Below are positions 41,580 through 50,534 of a DNA stretch of 64,000 nucleotides, in pieces; position 1 is the stretch's first letter, and every line of letters begins with the position of its first letter. The notes beneath the pieces are model-generated. The model was given only the letters and a program-made list of their open reading frames with translations, was not told the origin of the DNA and ran no database searches. The position numbers and the translations under genes were made by a program. Where the stretch lies: the IMG/VR virus record IMGVR_UViG_3300000233_000009, positions 1 to 64,000 of that record. One strand, written 5' to 3'. Source of the stretch: a virus.

Positions 41580-44243
41580 ATGACAATTCTATTACTACTT
41601 AACCCCCAACCTAGCATAATCCAAGCAGTGCAGTCCAATCTAGCAACGAGGTACCAACTGACGGACATACCAGTATCAACCCGATTTATAAAAGATTTGC
41701 CACGCAACGATGATGGCTACAGCATAGCTCATTTATTAGAACCTTGCATTACCGAATATTATCCACTCAAATCAGTTGCACATCTCATTGAGGATATGAC
41801 CGACATCGACAGCATCGCAGATGTTATTGCATCGGAATATATCACTCCAGTTGTAACTTGGACAGATGACTTAGCAGTTGTATCACAATGGCTAACTGGT
41901 ATCGAAGCCAAGTACGACACAATTGCAGTGGATTTTGAAGCTCGTGATTTATCATTACCCCAGTTTAACCAACTTACTATGGTAACTCTTGGATGGAACT
42001 TAACCAAGTCTATTGTTATTGTGTTTAGCATACCAGCTATACAAGACTATGTACTTAATTGGTTAGTTACCACCAATTGTCGTCAAGTGTATCACAATGC
42101 CATCTTCGACACACGTTTTATAAATTACCACACAGGCAAATTGCCTAAAGACATCGAGGACTCGCAACTACTAGCGGCAGTCTATCGTAATCATGTTAAT
42201 CCTGATAAGCGTAAGTCTGGTCTTAAAGAACTTGCTAAGTATCCGTATCTTGACTGGGCTTCCGACAAATCTTCGTTTGAGTTGTATGTTAATTCATCCA
42301 ACTACACCAATCCTAACTTGCACTACATCGGATCTAATCCGACACCAAGCATGTACAACTTACCACTTATCTATTATTGTGGTGTTGACAGTATGGCCAC
42401 GCATTTCGTATGGACTAAATTCGCAACTGAACCTGCACACCCTGATTATTGGATTCCACAAACTAGTGAACCTAGGTACAACACAGAACAATTCAACCAA
42501 CGGTACTACTATGATTTTATCCTAAAGCCTGCTATCCCAGTAATTGTGGAAATGTTGAACACAGGTCAAGAAATTGATATTGACAAAGTTACTAAGTTAC
42601 TTACAGAAGTTGAAGCATTCAACGAGCAAACTTTAGCAACTATTAATTCATTTTCAATTGTTCAGGACTTTCAATCTGTTGTTGATACAGCTCGTACTAC
42701 CAAGTTCCTAGAACCAGTGCATAAAGCATGGGCGCATCCTAAGTATGTGGAGTACCAATCTAATCCAGCTATGCGAGCATTTGTTGTTAATCAACTTATT
42801 GGCAGTAGTTATGATACTTTATCAGATCGTGAACTTAAGGCATTAACCGATATACGATTACAGCCGTTAATTACTAAGCAATATGATCATCCTGATATCG
42901 TATCAGCATGCAATCTATTCGCAGAGCAAAAAGCACATCAGCAGAACATTGACAACAACCGTATAGACAAAGTTACTAATCCAGGCAAATATATTACTCT
43001 AGGATTCAATCCATGGAATTATTCACAACTAACACAGATGTGGTTATATTTTGGGCTTAAGTCTGATGAAGTGTCAAAGACCACTGGAGAAATGTCATTC
43101 TCTGGAAAAGTGCTTGATCGTTTACAGCATACTGCTACAGGAGAAGTACAGCAAGCAATTAAACATTATCTTGAAGTGGCTCAATCAAAGAATATGATAA
43201 CTCAATATATACCTAAATACTTCGGTTCAACTGTTGATGGAAGACTATATTATGCACTAAAACTATTCGGCACATTCACAGGACGATTGTCAGGCAAAGC
43301 TGGGGGGGATAAACTCGATGAATCAATAAAGCATAAGCTTGGGGCTAATGGGGTTACTCAACCAGTTGGACATAGAGTGTATGGCAAGACAGTTAAGTCT
43401 ATGTTTGCAGCACCGCCTGGCAGAATTCTTGCAGCAGTTGATTATAACGGCCTAGAGAACCACATTAACGCATGTCTAACAAAGGACCCGACCACTATTA
43501 AGTTATTGAGCCCCGACATTGATAGCGGACTTATGTGGGATATGCACACGTTACATAGTACTCGTTTCTATAAACCGCAATGGCATGAACTTACTAATCA
43601 ACCATTCGACGATTCTATTCAGTACAATAAACTATGTTATGATTTAACTGATACTGACAAACGTGCTAAGCAATTACGTAACGACAGTAAACCGTGCACA
43701 TTCAAACTTGCTTATATGGGGTTCCCAGATTCACATAAAGGCGGTTCAATTACTCAGGAGATATACGATAGCTATCATCAAGAACTTTATCCTGGAGTTG
43801 CACTATTTAGGGACGATTATGTAATTCCCGCTGTAAATAAGCAAAAGTACTTACATCTCAATTGGGGGCTTCGTCTGCATACTGACAACCCTAAAGGTGA
43901 TTTATTGTCTCTGAATAATGCGAACTTTCAAGCATACTCTAATTTAACTATGAATGCTGCTGTACGATTTCGTAAGCAGTATTTAGCAACTGGAAATCCA
44001 TATAATATATCTGGGCTTAACATTATTCATGACGCATTGTACTATGAGCTTGACGATACTCCTGAAGCAATCAAATGGCTTAACGACCATCTAATTCCTA
44101 CTATGGTATCAGACTTTTTGATTGATCAAACTGTACATCTCAGAGCAGAATGCGACTTTGGTTATAATCAAGCATATATGGTAACTCTACCAAACAACGC
44201 AGACATTGCAACCATTCAAGCCAAATTGGCAACACTAAATTAA
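41580..44243 (+). CDS. DNA polymerase, family A, N4 gp39-like
   Basis: 887 aa, close to the N4 enzyme. The 3'-5' exonuclease has DFEARDL with Asp118/Glu120. Polymerase motif A is AVDYNGLENH (Asp621), motif B is RAKQLRNDSKPCTFKLAYMGF (about 695-715, with Arg, Lys and the Tyr-x-Gly), motif C is NIIHDALYYEL (His817-Asp818). All catalytic residues are present. It is the replicative polymerase. AAAGGAAC precedes the ATG. Confidence 0.93.
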   Translation: MTILLLLNPQPSIIQAVQSNLATRYQLTDIPVSTRFIKDLPRNDDGYSIAHLLEPCITEYYPLKSVAHLIEDMTDIDSIADVIASEYITPVVTWTDDLAVVSQWLTGIEAKYDTIAVDFEARDLSLPQFNQLTMVTLGWNLTKSIVIVFSIPAIQDYVLNWLVTTNCRQVYHNAIFDTRFINYHTGKLPKDIEDSQLLAAVYRNHVNPDKRKSGLKELAKYPYLDWASDKSSFELYVNSSNYTNPNLHYIGSNPTPSMYNLPLIYYCGVDSMATHFVWTKFATEPAHPDYWIPQTSEPRYNTEQFNQRYYYDFILKPAIPVIVEMLNTGQEIDIDKVTKLLTEVEAFNEQTLATINSFSIVQDFQSVVDTARTTKFLEPVHKAWAHPKYVEYQSNPAMRAFVVNQLIGSSYDTLSDRELKALTDIRLQPLITKQYDHPDIVSACNLFAEQKAHQQNIDNNRIDKVTNPGKYITLGFNPWNYSQLTQMWLYFGLKSDEVSKTTGEMSFSGKVLDRLQHTATGEVQQAIKHYLEVAQSKNMITQYIPKYFGSTVDGRLYYALKLFGTFTGRLSGKAGGDKLDESIKHKLGANGVTQPVGHRVYGKTVKSMFAAPPGRILAAVDYNGLENHINACLTKDPTTIKLLSPDIDSGLMWDMHTLHSTRFYKPQWHELTNQPFDDSIQYNKLCYDLTDTDKRAKQLRNDSKPCTFKLAYMGFPDSHKGGSITQEIYDSYHQELYPGVALFRDDYVIPAVNKQKYLHLNWGLRLHTDNPKGDLLSLNNANFQAYSNLTMNAAVRFRKQYLATGNPYNISGLNIIHDALYYELDDTPEAIKWLNDHLIPTMVSDFLIDQTVHLRAECDFGYNQAYMVTLPNNADIATIQAKLATLN

Positions 44244-44257
44244 TACAAGGACATCTA

Positions 44258-44464
44258 ATGAACACAGAAACTGAAACACACTTTACGTTTGATGAAGCGT
44301 TACGCCTAATGCGCCATGAAACTACAATTATGAGACCAGAAGGGCATACAAACATCGTATATGCAATCATCAATGAAGAGTTGTGTTGGAAAATGTATAA
44401 GGACTGGCATATCGTTACTGCACTGGATAGTGAAACTATTATGGGTACTTGGACAATAAGCTAA
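44258..44464 (+). CDS. DUF2829-like small protein, possible anti-Thoeris (Tad2-like)
   Basis: 68 aa with FTFDEALRLMRHETTIMRPEG at the start and a W-containing end (TIMGTWTIS). This matches the outline of DUF2829: F-x-E-A-L, a basic loop, and 'W-x-x-x' near the C-terminus. Tad2, an anti-Thoeris sponge, belongs to DUF2829. Identity is weak and the protein is shorter than usual, so treat it as a lead. AAGGAC precedes the ATG. Confidence 0.35.
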   Translation: MNTETETHFTFDEALRLMRHETTIMRPEGHTNIVYAIINEELCWKMYKDWHIVTALDSETIMGTWTIS

Positions 44465-44499
44465 AAATAGTATGGACTACTTAATATAAAGGACAAATT

Positions 44500-44700
44500 A
44501 TGACAATGACAAATCTTAAAATGCTAGACTTTAAAATAGAGAAACACCTAATGTATGATGATGTAGTGGTACTAAGAACAGGTTCTTACAGATACACACT
44601 AAATCCTACAGAAGTGCTAGGACTGCTAACACAGCTATCAAGACTTACTAATGAATTGTTGGAAGAACTTTGCCAAAAACATATAAAGGATACATCATGA
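44500..44700 (+). CDS. Hypothetical small protein (66 aa)
   Basis: Small mixed protein with an AAAGGAC start site, overlapping the next mini-ORF by ATGA. Contains VVVLRTGSYRYTLNPTEV and a helical C-terminus. No family recognised. Confidence 0.5.
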   Translation: MTMTNLKMLDFKIEKHLMYDDVVVLRTGSYRYTLNPTEVLGLLTQLSRLTNELLEELCQKHIKDTS

Positions 44701-44783
44701 ACTACATAAATTCCCACTACTCAACCTTAATTAGGTATAATGCAATTCTTATGTTACAACAAACCTTAAAGGAACCCCTATGA
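44697..44783 (+). CDS. Mini-ORF bridging to the intein-containing gene (28 aa)
   Basis: The ATG at 44697 overlaps the previous stop and its stop overlaps the next ATG (44780), so it bridges both genes exactly. It carries the ribosome site of the next gene (AAAGGAACCCCT). It may serve translational coupling more than make a product. Confidence 0.35.
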   Translation: MNYINSHYSTLIRYNAILMLQQTLKEPL

Positions 44784-47700
44784 AAATAGAAGATCAAATC
44801 CTCAATTCTTTGGACAGCCTCATAGCACAATATAAAGAGGAACTAACATTCTTACAAAATCGCAGTATGGACACATTTGATATGACTACGCTACCGCAGA
44901 TCATCCAAGATATTGCCAAACTAGCAATAGCTAAAACACCTTCATTTAGCAACATATCAGCTGTAGCAGTGGCTAACTTCGTGCTTAGTCATACATTCGG
45001 TCAACTACGCCCTCACATCAACGACCCTATATACTCTGATGATCAAGTAGGCGTTAATACATACAGCACCATTATTAGTCGAAGCGGGTGTGTGGATGCA
45101 GATACCGAATTCTGCACGCCCACGGGATGGAAACGTATTGCGGACTTCTCTGCAAGTGATACAGTATTGTCTTGGGGTCCAGCTGGATATAGCGAGTTCG
45201 TCACTCCTACCCATTACATCAAACAGCCTGCTAGCATGTTGACCAAGTATTCTAGTAGAGACTTTGATATGGTACTCTCTGATGACCATAACATGGCTCT
45301 ACTGGACACAACAGGCAAGCCTGTTAAGATGCTTGCAGGAGATTTTAAAAAACTGCCTGACAGAACTCATACCATCCCATTCAAATTTTACAGTCCTACG
45401 AATACAACTGGACTAGATATGACCGACGATGAATTAAGAGTATTTATTGTGTATACTATTGATAACTTAGCAGTAAAAGAAAATAATGCGAGAATCAAAA
45501 TACGAGTAAAAGAACCTTATAAGAAAGAACGTTTACGTCAACTTAGTATTAACCTAACAGGTTCTATTGTTGAGTATACAGTTCCGTCGAACCCTGATTA
45601 TAGTATCTTCTACCTACCTCCAATTAAAGGGCTCGATACTAACTCTATTGGCCTGTTATGGAATTTGACCCCTGCACAAACCATAATTGCTGCAGATGAG
45701 TTATGGAGATGGGGTGGAGCTTTAGATAAAAGAGGGTCTAAAACATTCAGAACCACTAAGAAGGCAGAAGCGGACCTAGTACAATTTATTTGGCAATCTG
45801 CGTATGACACTGCTGTAACCATGAACATTAAAGACGGTCCTGATAATAGACCGCCTCACACAAAATATAAAGTGACCGTAACTAAACACAAGTATTTGGA
45901 CTTTAGAGTAAAGACAGATTCTCTACTAACAGAGTGCCCGACAGTAGATGGGTATCAATACTGCTTCACTATGCCTAACTCTAATTGGGTGGCTAGACGT
46001 GAGGGTAAGATATTTCTTACTCACAATAGTGGTAAAGACTCAACCTATCAAGCTATCACCAAGACAACTCTACCAGCATTGGACTATATTAACAACCTAG
46101 CTGCAATAGAAGCAGAAGAAGTAGCGCGTGCTAAATATATCAAAGAAGCAGCTAAAACCATAAAGGGCTTTGACGAATCCTCGGTATGTAAAGATGATTA
46201 TGAGGAACACATTAAGAAACCAGAAATTCTAATAACCAGTCTAGGCTCCTCACGGGGAGGGCTAACCACAAGTCTTAATAGAATGGCACACACAAACTTC
46301 CATACTAAATCGCTTTTTGCATCAGAGCTAGGTCTAGCAATCCAATCAAATGCAGGAATCATACCTGTACTTGAACTCTTCTCAACTTTGTATGATATGG
46401 GGCAATCTGTTGCACCTGAGTTCAAAACAGAAGACGCTAAAGAAGAATCTGTTGAGGGGATGTATCCAAATCTCTTAGGTATATCCAGCCCAACTCCATT
46501 CTATCAAGAAGGAAACGTTCGTAAACTATTTATACCTATGCTTACGACCTCATTAGCACGTCGTATGACTATCGTATTTTCAACAGCTAAAGAAGAATTT
46601 GAAAATATGTATATACCACAATCCCCCGCAGAGAAACGACAATTACAAGCGGAACAACGTGTGCTACTGTCAACTTACACAGACTCCATAAGCAAACAGC
46701 TATTAACCGCTGTGAAGTCATTGAGTCACAATAGTACTATAATGTTCGATGAGGAGTCTTCAGTAATCTATGACGACTACAAAGCGTATACACAAGAACT
46801 CAGCAAATCTTTATTATTGTGTGATAAAGAATCTGTGGAGGGAATAGAGATGTCTGGTCGTGCGTTCAAGATGGGGCGTATTGCTGCAACTTGGGCTATT
46901 GCATCCAACTCCAATGTCATCAGTGCAGATGTGCTAAAAGCAGCTATTTACTTCTGCGACTACACAGCTCAACATTTGATCAAATTTGTGGCTACACTTA
47001 ATTTAAAAGACTATGAGCTATTTATCGCTGATTGGGAGCAAGAATTCTTTGGTAACATATTGCCTATTGACAAAGCGATTACTAAAGGATACATCAACGT
47101 GAAGGCAATCACTCAACAATCCTTAAACAACTTCCTCAAACCAGTCAACAGTAAGCTTGAGGGAGTAGCAACAGTAAGCTATGACGAAGTGACTAATGCA
47201 TTTGTATTCGTTCCTGTAGTACGTAACTTGGACAACACTTATTCATACCGTGCTTGTCAGGGGCATACCACTACAGCTCAGATCACAAACATTGTCACTG
47301 GCAAGACCATCGATGCTCTTGGGTCTTTACTGACTGTTGATTCATCATTTAACCCTTTTGTAGAAGACACTGCAAAGTTTATTGTTCTGCGGGTATCCAA
47401 TGCATTCTTAACAGCGCAAATGGTAAGTAAATACATAGCAAATATATGCCACTTTATAGCCCCTACAAGCGACGATCATAGCTTTACCATACTAATCCCT
47501 ACCAACATGGTAATCGAGCGTTCACAGTACAAGTATATAGTACTATCAATAGCTCACCAATTGATGCTAAAAATAGCACCAGAACTATGTGAATCCACTA
47601 CGGTTCACCATGGATACGCTGGTATACCATTACTAGCATCCACAGCTGAAGCGCCATTACTCTATGACATAAGTGGTATTATTGGTAGTTTCGCAGCAGG

Positions 47701-47995
47701 GACTCCTGCGCCGTTACTTGCAGTCAAACCTAATGTCAAACCGACTTCAGCAGTAGTAGCTAAGTACCTGCAAACTGACATTATCGACAACCAAGCAATT
47801 ATTGTGGATATGCTAAATGTTTCTAATAATCCTACACTACTCCTAGCAAACATCGTGTATGATATGCGGATTCACGGAGTAGACCAACATCGCTGTGTAT
47901 CTGTCATCAACAGTATCAACAGCGCATTGGATACATCTATGCCTGAATCAACTATACATGGATACTTTATTGAGCCCTTCATAGGACTGATATAG
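44780..47995 (+). CDS. P-loop ATPase/primase-helicase-like protein with an intein
   Basis: 1071 aa before splicing. The intein takes residues 104-416. Removing it joins SRSG to SGKDST, forming a Walker A-like GSGKDST motif. The mature 758-aa protein then has SLGSSRGGL, a Walker B-like SLFASELG and a long helical part resembling DUF3987-type helicase proteins. It lies in the N4 replication block, next to polymerase and primase, so I read it as the replicative helicase or an equivalent ATPase. ATP use depends on splicing. Confidence 0.75.
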   Translation: MKIEDQILNSLDSLIAQYKEELTFLQNRSMDTFDMTTLPQIIQDIAKLAIAKTPSFSNISAVAVANFVLSHTFGQLRPHINDPIYSDDQVGVNTYSTIISRSGCVDADTEFCTPTGWKRIADFSASDTVLSWGPAGYSEFVTPTHYIKQPASMLTKYSSRDFDMVLSDDHNMALLDTTGKPVKMLAGDFKKLPDRTHTIPFKFYSPTNTTGLDMTDDELRVFIVYTIDNLAVKENNARIKIRVKEPYKKERLRQLSINLTGSIVEYTVPSNPDYSIFYLPPIKGLDTNSIGLLWNLTPAQTIIAADELWRWGGALDKRGSKTFRTTKKAEADLVQFIWQSAYDTAVTMNIKDGPDNRPPHTKYKVTVTKHKYLDFRVKTDSLLTECPTVDGYQYCFTMPNSNWVARREGKIFLTHNSGKDSTYQAITKTTLPALDYINNLAAIEAEEVARAKYIKEAAKTIKGFDESSVCKDDYEEHIKKPEILITSLGSSRGGLTTSLNRMAHTNFHTKSLFASELGLAIQSNAGIIPVLELFSTLYDMGQSVAPEFKTEDAKEESVEGMYPNLLGISSPTPFYQEGNVRKLFIPMLTTSLARRMTIVFSTAKEEFENMYIPQSPAEKRQLQAEQRVLLSTYTDSISKQLLTAVKSLSHNSTIMFDEESSVIYDDYKAYTQELSKSLLLCDKESVEGIEMSGRAFKMGRIAATWAIASNSNVISADVLKAAIYFCDYTAQHLIKFVATLNLKDYELFIADWEQEFFGNILPIDKAITKGYINVKAITQQSLNNFLKPVNSKLEGVATVSYDEVTNAFVFVPVVRNLDNTYSYRACQGHTTTAQITNIVTGKTIDALGSLLTVDSSFNPFVEDTAKFIVLRVSNAFLTAQMVSKYIANICHFIAPTSDDHSFTILIPTNMVIERSQYKYIVLSIAHQLMLKIAPELCESTTVHHGYAGIPLLASTAEAPLLYDISGIIGSFAAGTPAPLLAVKPNVKPTSAVVAKYLQTDIIDNQAIIVDMLNVSNNPTLLLANIVYDMRIHGVDQHRCVSVINSINSALDTSMPESTIHGYFIEPFIGLI
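45089..46027 (+). mobile_element. Intein inserted in the Walker A motif, degenerate LAGLIDADG endonuclease
   Basis: Block A: CVDADTEFCTPTGWKRIADF begins at Cys104. Block B-like: DHNMALL. C-terminal: YCFTMPNSNWVARREGKIFLTHN ending in Asn416, followed by Ser417 (+1 nucleophile). The 313-aa element includes a LAGLIDADG-like part (LDMTDDELRVFIVYTIDN and the ELWRWGGALDKRG...KKAEADLVQ repeat). The second acidic residue, expected as W-D-G, is Gly here, so nuclease activity is likely reduced or lost. Splicing residues look intact. Inteins favour such conserved ATP-binding loops. Confidence 0.9.
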
Positions 47996-48091
47996 TATAT
48001 GTAATGTGCATTATGCATAAATTATAGGAGAAGCACACTCAAAAACTTGACAACGTTTTTTAAATTTAATGCAATTTCTTTACAATTATCC

Positions 48092-48120
48092 TTGACTTTT
48101 ATGGGAATTTTGGGTATACT
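48092..48120 (+). promoter_or_regulatory. Strong sigma70-type promoter
   Basis: TTGACT (48092-48097), 17-nt spacer, TATACT (48115-48120). This is a near-consensus host promoter placed before the ATPase/primase/SSB cluster. Start of transcription would be near 48127, inside a long palindrome. It would let host polymerase read this replication block without the phage polymerases. Confidence 0.8.
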
Positions 48121-48152
48121 ATTGATAATAGTAGCTACTATTATCAATAGTA
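48117..48152 (+). promoter_or_regulatory. 36-bp perfect palindrome (putative operator)
   Basis: An uninterrupted 18+18 palindrome spans the end of the -10 box and the predicted start site. Its centre is 48134/48135 (TAGTAG|CTACTA). Such a site over a promoter suggests a dimeric repressor or activator, or a self-pairing transcript start. No repressor gene is recognised in this window. Confidence 0.75.
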
Positions 48153-48161
48153 CCAAGTTAA

Positions 48162-48250
48162 CTTAAACAAGTGGATTTTTGTCCAGATTCATCCACTTGC
48201 TTAAGGGAACTCCTACGAGTTTGAACGAATCTGGACAATTCTTTTTCCTC
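48162..48250 (+). promoter_or_regulatory. Leader with competing hairpins (attenuator or pseudoknot candidate)
   Basis: Stem 1: 48162-48176 pairs with 48191-48205 (15 positions, one mismatch). Its 14-nt loop contains TTGTCCAGATTC (48179-48190), which pairs fully with GAATCTGGACAA (48227-48238) as stem 2, followed by TTCTTTTTCC. Stem 2 looks like a terminator, and stem 1 would block it, or the two form a partial pseudoknot. It lies between the promoter at 48092 and the ATPase start at 48320. Confidence 0.7.
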
Positions 48251-48319
48251 TTAAAGCACACACCGTCTGAAAGTAATTTCATGTTAAAACACACAATTAT
48301 CGAATATAAGGAGGTCATC

Positions 48320-48871
48320 ATGTTAGCACACGTATTTCGTAAGGATGGAGTAAACGTGGTCTACGGTCAATCAGGTATTGGCAAGACTATTAGTACCATT
48401 AAAGCACTTAACAGCGAAGGATTTACACCAATCCTGCTAGACTTTGATGATAATAACAGCCCTGAACAAAATCAATGTGAGTTTACGCACATTAATGGGT
48501 GGAGCTTTATGAAGTCCTACAATGACCCTGCTACAGCTGTAATGATGCCAACAAATACAATCATCGTTATTGATACCTGGCATATGTTCAACCAGTTTTA
48601 CTCTACCAATCCCACAATCCTACAGGACTTAGCTGAAGGGAATACCATAATTATTATTGGGCATGTACTAGATCTTGCCACTAGACAGGATATTCCTGAC
48701 ATCCCAACCGAATTTGTAAATCACTGCGATGCAAAGCTATTTTTGTCTTATGACAATGGAAGTAGTGTTAAAGGCAGAGAACGTCCTGCTGGGACTGTAC
48801 TGGAAGTCAAAAAGCTACGGGGATACTCTGGACCTAAACATATTACTAACTGGGCAAGAGAACCAAAATGA
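48320..48871 (+). CDS. P-loop ATPase (183 aa)
   Basis: The ATG at 48320 follows AAGGAGG; an ATG at 48179 lies in the structured leader and is rejected. Walker A GQSGIGKT (16-23) and Walker B-like IIVIDTWHMF fit small RecA-like ATPases. First gene after the promoter/leader. Possibly a helicase loader or recombination ATPase. It overlaps the primase region by 4 nt. Confidence 0.65.
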   Translation: MLAHVFRKDGVNVVYGQSGIGKTISTIKALNSEGFTPILLDFDDNNSPEQNQCEFTHINGWSFMKSYNDPATAVMMPTNTIIVIDTWHMFNQFYSTNPTILQDLAEGNTIIIIGHVLDLATRQDIPDIPTEFVNHCDAKLFLSYDNGSSVKGRERPAGTVLEVKKLRGYSGPKHITNWAREPK

Positions 48872-48906
48872 GCCCCCCCCCTAATTTAACTTCAGGAGCT
48901 ATTAAA

Positions 48907-49689
48907 ATGCAAGTAACATTATCCACTCGTGCTATGCATAATCTTAGCAAAGCCGAACGAAGGAATATAAAATACTACACACGTTTCTTACAGTGTAGCT
49001 TTAAGTCTCTAACGAGTCTACTTATTAAAGACTATATGTATTCACCATTTAATTATATCGGATACACACAAAACACAAGTAATATATGTAGTGAAGCAAA
49101 CTTTGTCGTGATTGATGTAGACCATACTAACATCCCGATCAACTTACGCATTGAGCAATTAAAAGCTGAAGGACTACAATGCATTCTAGGAACTACAAGC
49201 AACGCAACAGATTGGTACAAGTATCGTGTATTGATTCCACTTGATCGACCTGTATCGCCTACTGAGTATCGTTACTTAGTACATGGCATACGTGTAAATG
49301 GGCTTATCCCAGACATGGATACAGCATCAGCTAAACCTGCACAAAAGTTCTATTCCTATGCTAACTCGACTGTACTACATTCCTTCACTGGATCACCACT
49401 GATTGTAGATGACTACATACTAGAACCAACACAGATAGAGTGTAAAGCCATAACTACGTCAGATGACATCACTTATCTACTCCCTGAATTCAATAGGTAT
49501 CAATATGCAGTTAAAGGGAAACGCACTCGTAGTTTAATATCAGCGGGCTATCGTTGCTTACAACTAGGTATGACAGACACACAGGTGGAGCAAGTTATAA
49601 CTTATGTCAATAATTTGTTCTTAATCCCTAAGCCACACAATGAACTTAAACGTCGTGTGTTGACTTTTTTAAAAACACAAAGGAACTAA
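48907..49689 (+). CDS. AEP-type primase (PrimPol-like)
   Basis: Metal motif VVIDVDH (Asp70-x-Asp72), then TTSNATDWYKYRVLIPLDRPVSPTEYR, typical of archaeo-eukaryotic primase domains in phage replication proteins, and a KPAQKFYSYANS strand. The ATG at 48907 is favoured because AGGAG lies 8 nt upstream; the ATG at 48868 overlaps the ATPase stop but lacks a ribosome site, and a C9 run lies between. It makes primers for the family A polymerase. Confidence 0.75.
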   Translation: MQVTLSTRAMHNLSKAERRNIKYYTRFLQCSFKSLTSLLIKDYMYSPFNYIGYTQNTSNICSEANFVVIDVDHTNIPINLRIEQLKAEGLQCILGTTSNATDWYKYRVLIPLDRPVSPTEYRYLVHGIRVNGLIPDMDTASAKPAQKFYSYANSTVLHSFTGSPLIVDDYILEPTQIECKAITTSDDITYLLPEFNRYQYAVKGKRTRSLISAGYRCLQLGMTDTQVEQVITYVNNLFLIPKPHNELKRRVLTFLKTQRN

Positions 49690-49690
49690 C

Positions 49691-50533
49691 ATGAACTTAG
49701 AAGATTTACCGTTAGCTGAAAAAGCTAGACTAACTAGCCAATTCCCAGTACTACTTGTAGGCGCTAATTCTGCAGGAAAGAGCTACGCATTAGAGAACAT
49801 GAGCGCAGAAGATAAGAAGCGTACCATAGTACTTAACTTCGACACAAAACCAGTAGGACTATCACCAAATGACTTCGCTGCAGTATTTGCAGTATCATCC
49901 AGTATGAGCAAAATCAAAGAACAGATGTCGTTGTTGCCTAAAGAAGCAACAGAGTATCGTGCGCACTTTGAACGTATCCTAGCAACATCATACTTCATAG
50001 ACGACCCTGATGCTATTGACAAGATCGTAGAGCATATACTCAAAGCCACATTCAGTCCTAAAATTGATCGTGTTGTTTTAGACACTTTTACGTCTATGAT
50101 CGACTTCTGTGAAGCATGGGCAAACTCTAACTTTTCAGGCAGAGACATATGGAGCAAATATGGATTTGGGGTACAGAAGATTCAACAAGCTCTGAAGGAA
50201 GCAACTATATTTGGATTCAAATTCACTTATGTATTTGCTCATCATGACTATATTCCTCCGCATTTGTACGCAACCGCACCTAAGCAAGCCTTAGCTGTTA
50301 AAGGAGGCATCATGAAGAATAACGTGGAGACTGCGTATAACACCATCATCTTTAGCTACCTTGCTGATGAGGGTAAGCGTATGTTCCAATGCGATTCTAA
50401 TAATACTATGGACACCAGCCGTACTAAGTTGCTTGAGTCTTCGTTCAAATTTGAACGGACATCTCTTGATGACATTGAGCAACTCCTCAATCGTCGTAAA
50501 AAAATCGTGGACGAACAGTTAGTGGAGCTGTAG
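49691..50533 (+). CDS. RecA-like ATPase (AAA_24/Sak4-like)
   Basis: Walker A GANSAGKS (24-31) and Walker B-like RVVLDTFTSM in a 280-aa chain fit Sak4/AAA_24 single-strand annealing ATPases, which phages often encode near SSB. SSB is two genes downstream here. It may aid recombination-linked replication. Starts 1 nt after the primase stop. Confidence 0.65.
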   Translation: MNLEDLPLAEKARLTSQFPVLLVGANSAGKSYALENMSAEDKKRTIVLNFDTKPVGLSPNDFAAVFAVSSSMSKIKEQMSLLPKEATEYRAHFERILATSYFIDDPDAIDKIVEHILKATFSPKIDRVVLDTFTSMIDFCEAWANSNFSGRDIWSKYGFGVQKIQQALKEATIFGFKFTYVFAHHDYIPPHLYATAPKQALAVKGGIMKNNVETAYNTIIFSYLADEGKRMFQCDSNNTMDTSRTKLLESSFKFERTSLDDIEQLLNRRKKIVDEQLVEL

Positions 50534-50534
50534 C

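Noticed and set aside
44713-44741. TATAAT at 44736 as a promoter for the intein gene
   Set aside because: No -35 box at the proper distance, and the area is translated as a bridging mini-ORF.
48047-48086. TTGACA at 48047 with TACAAT at 48081 as a promoter
   Set aside because: Spacing is 28 nt; the TTGACT/TATACT pair downstream is far better.
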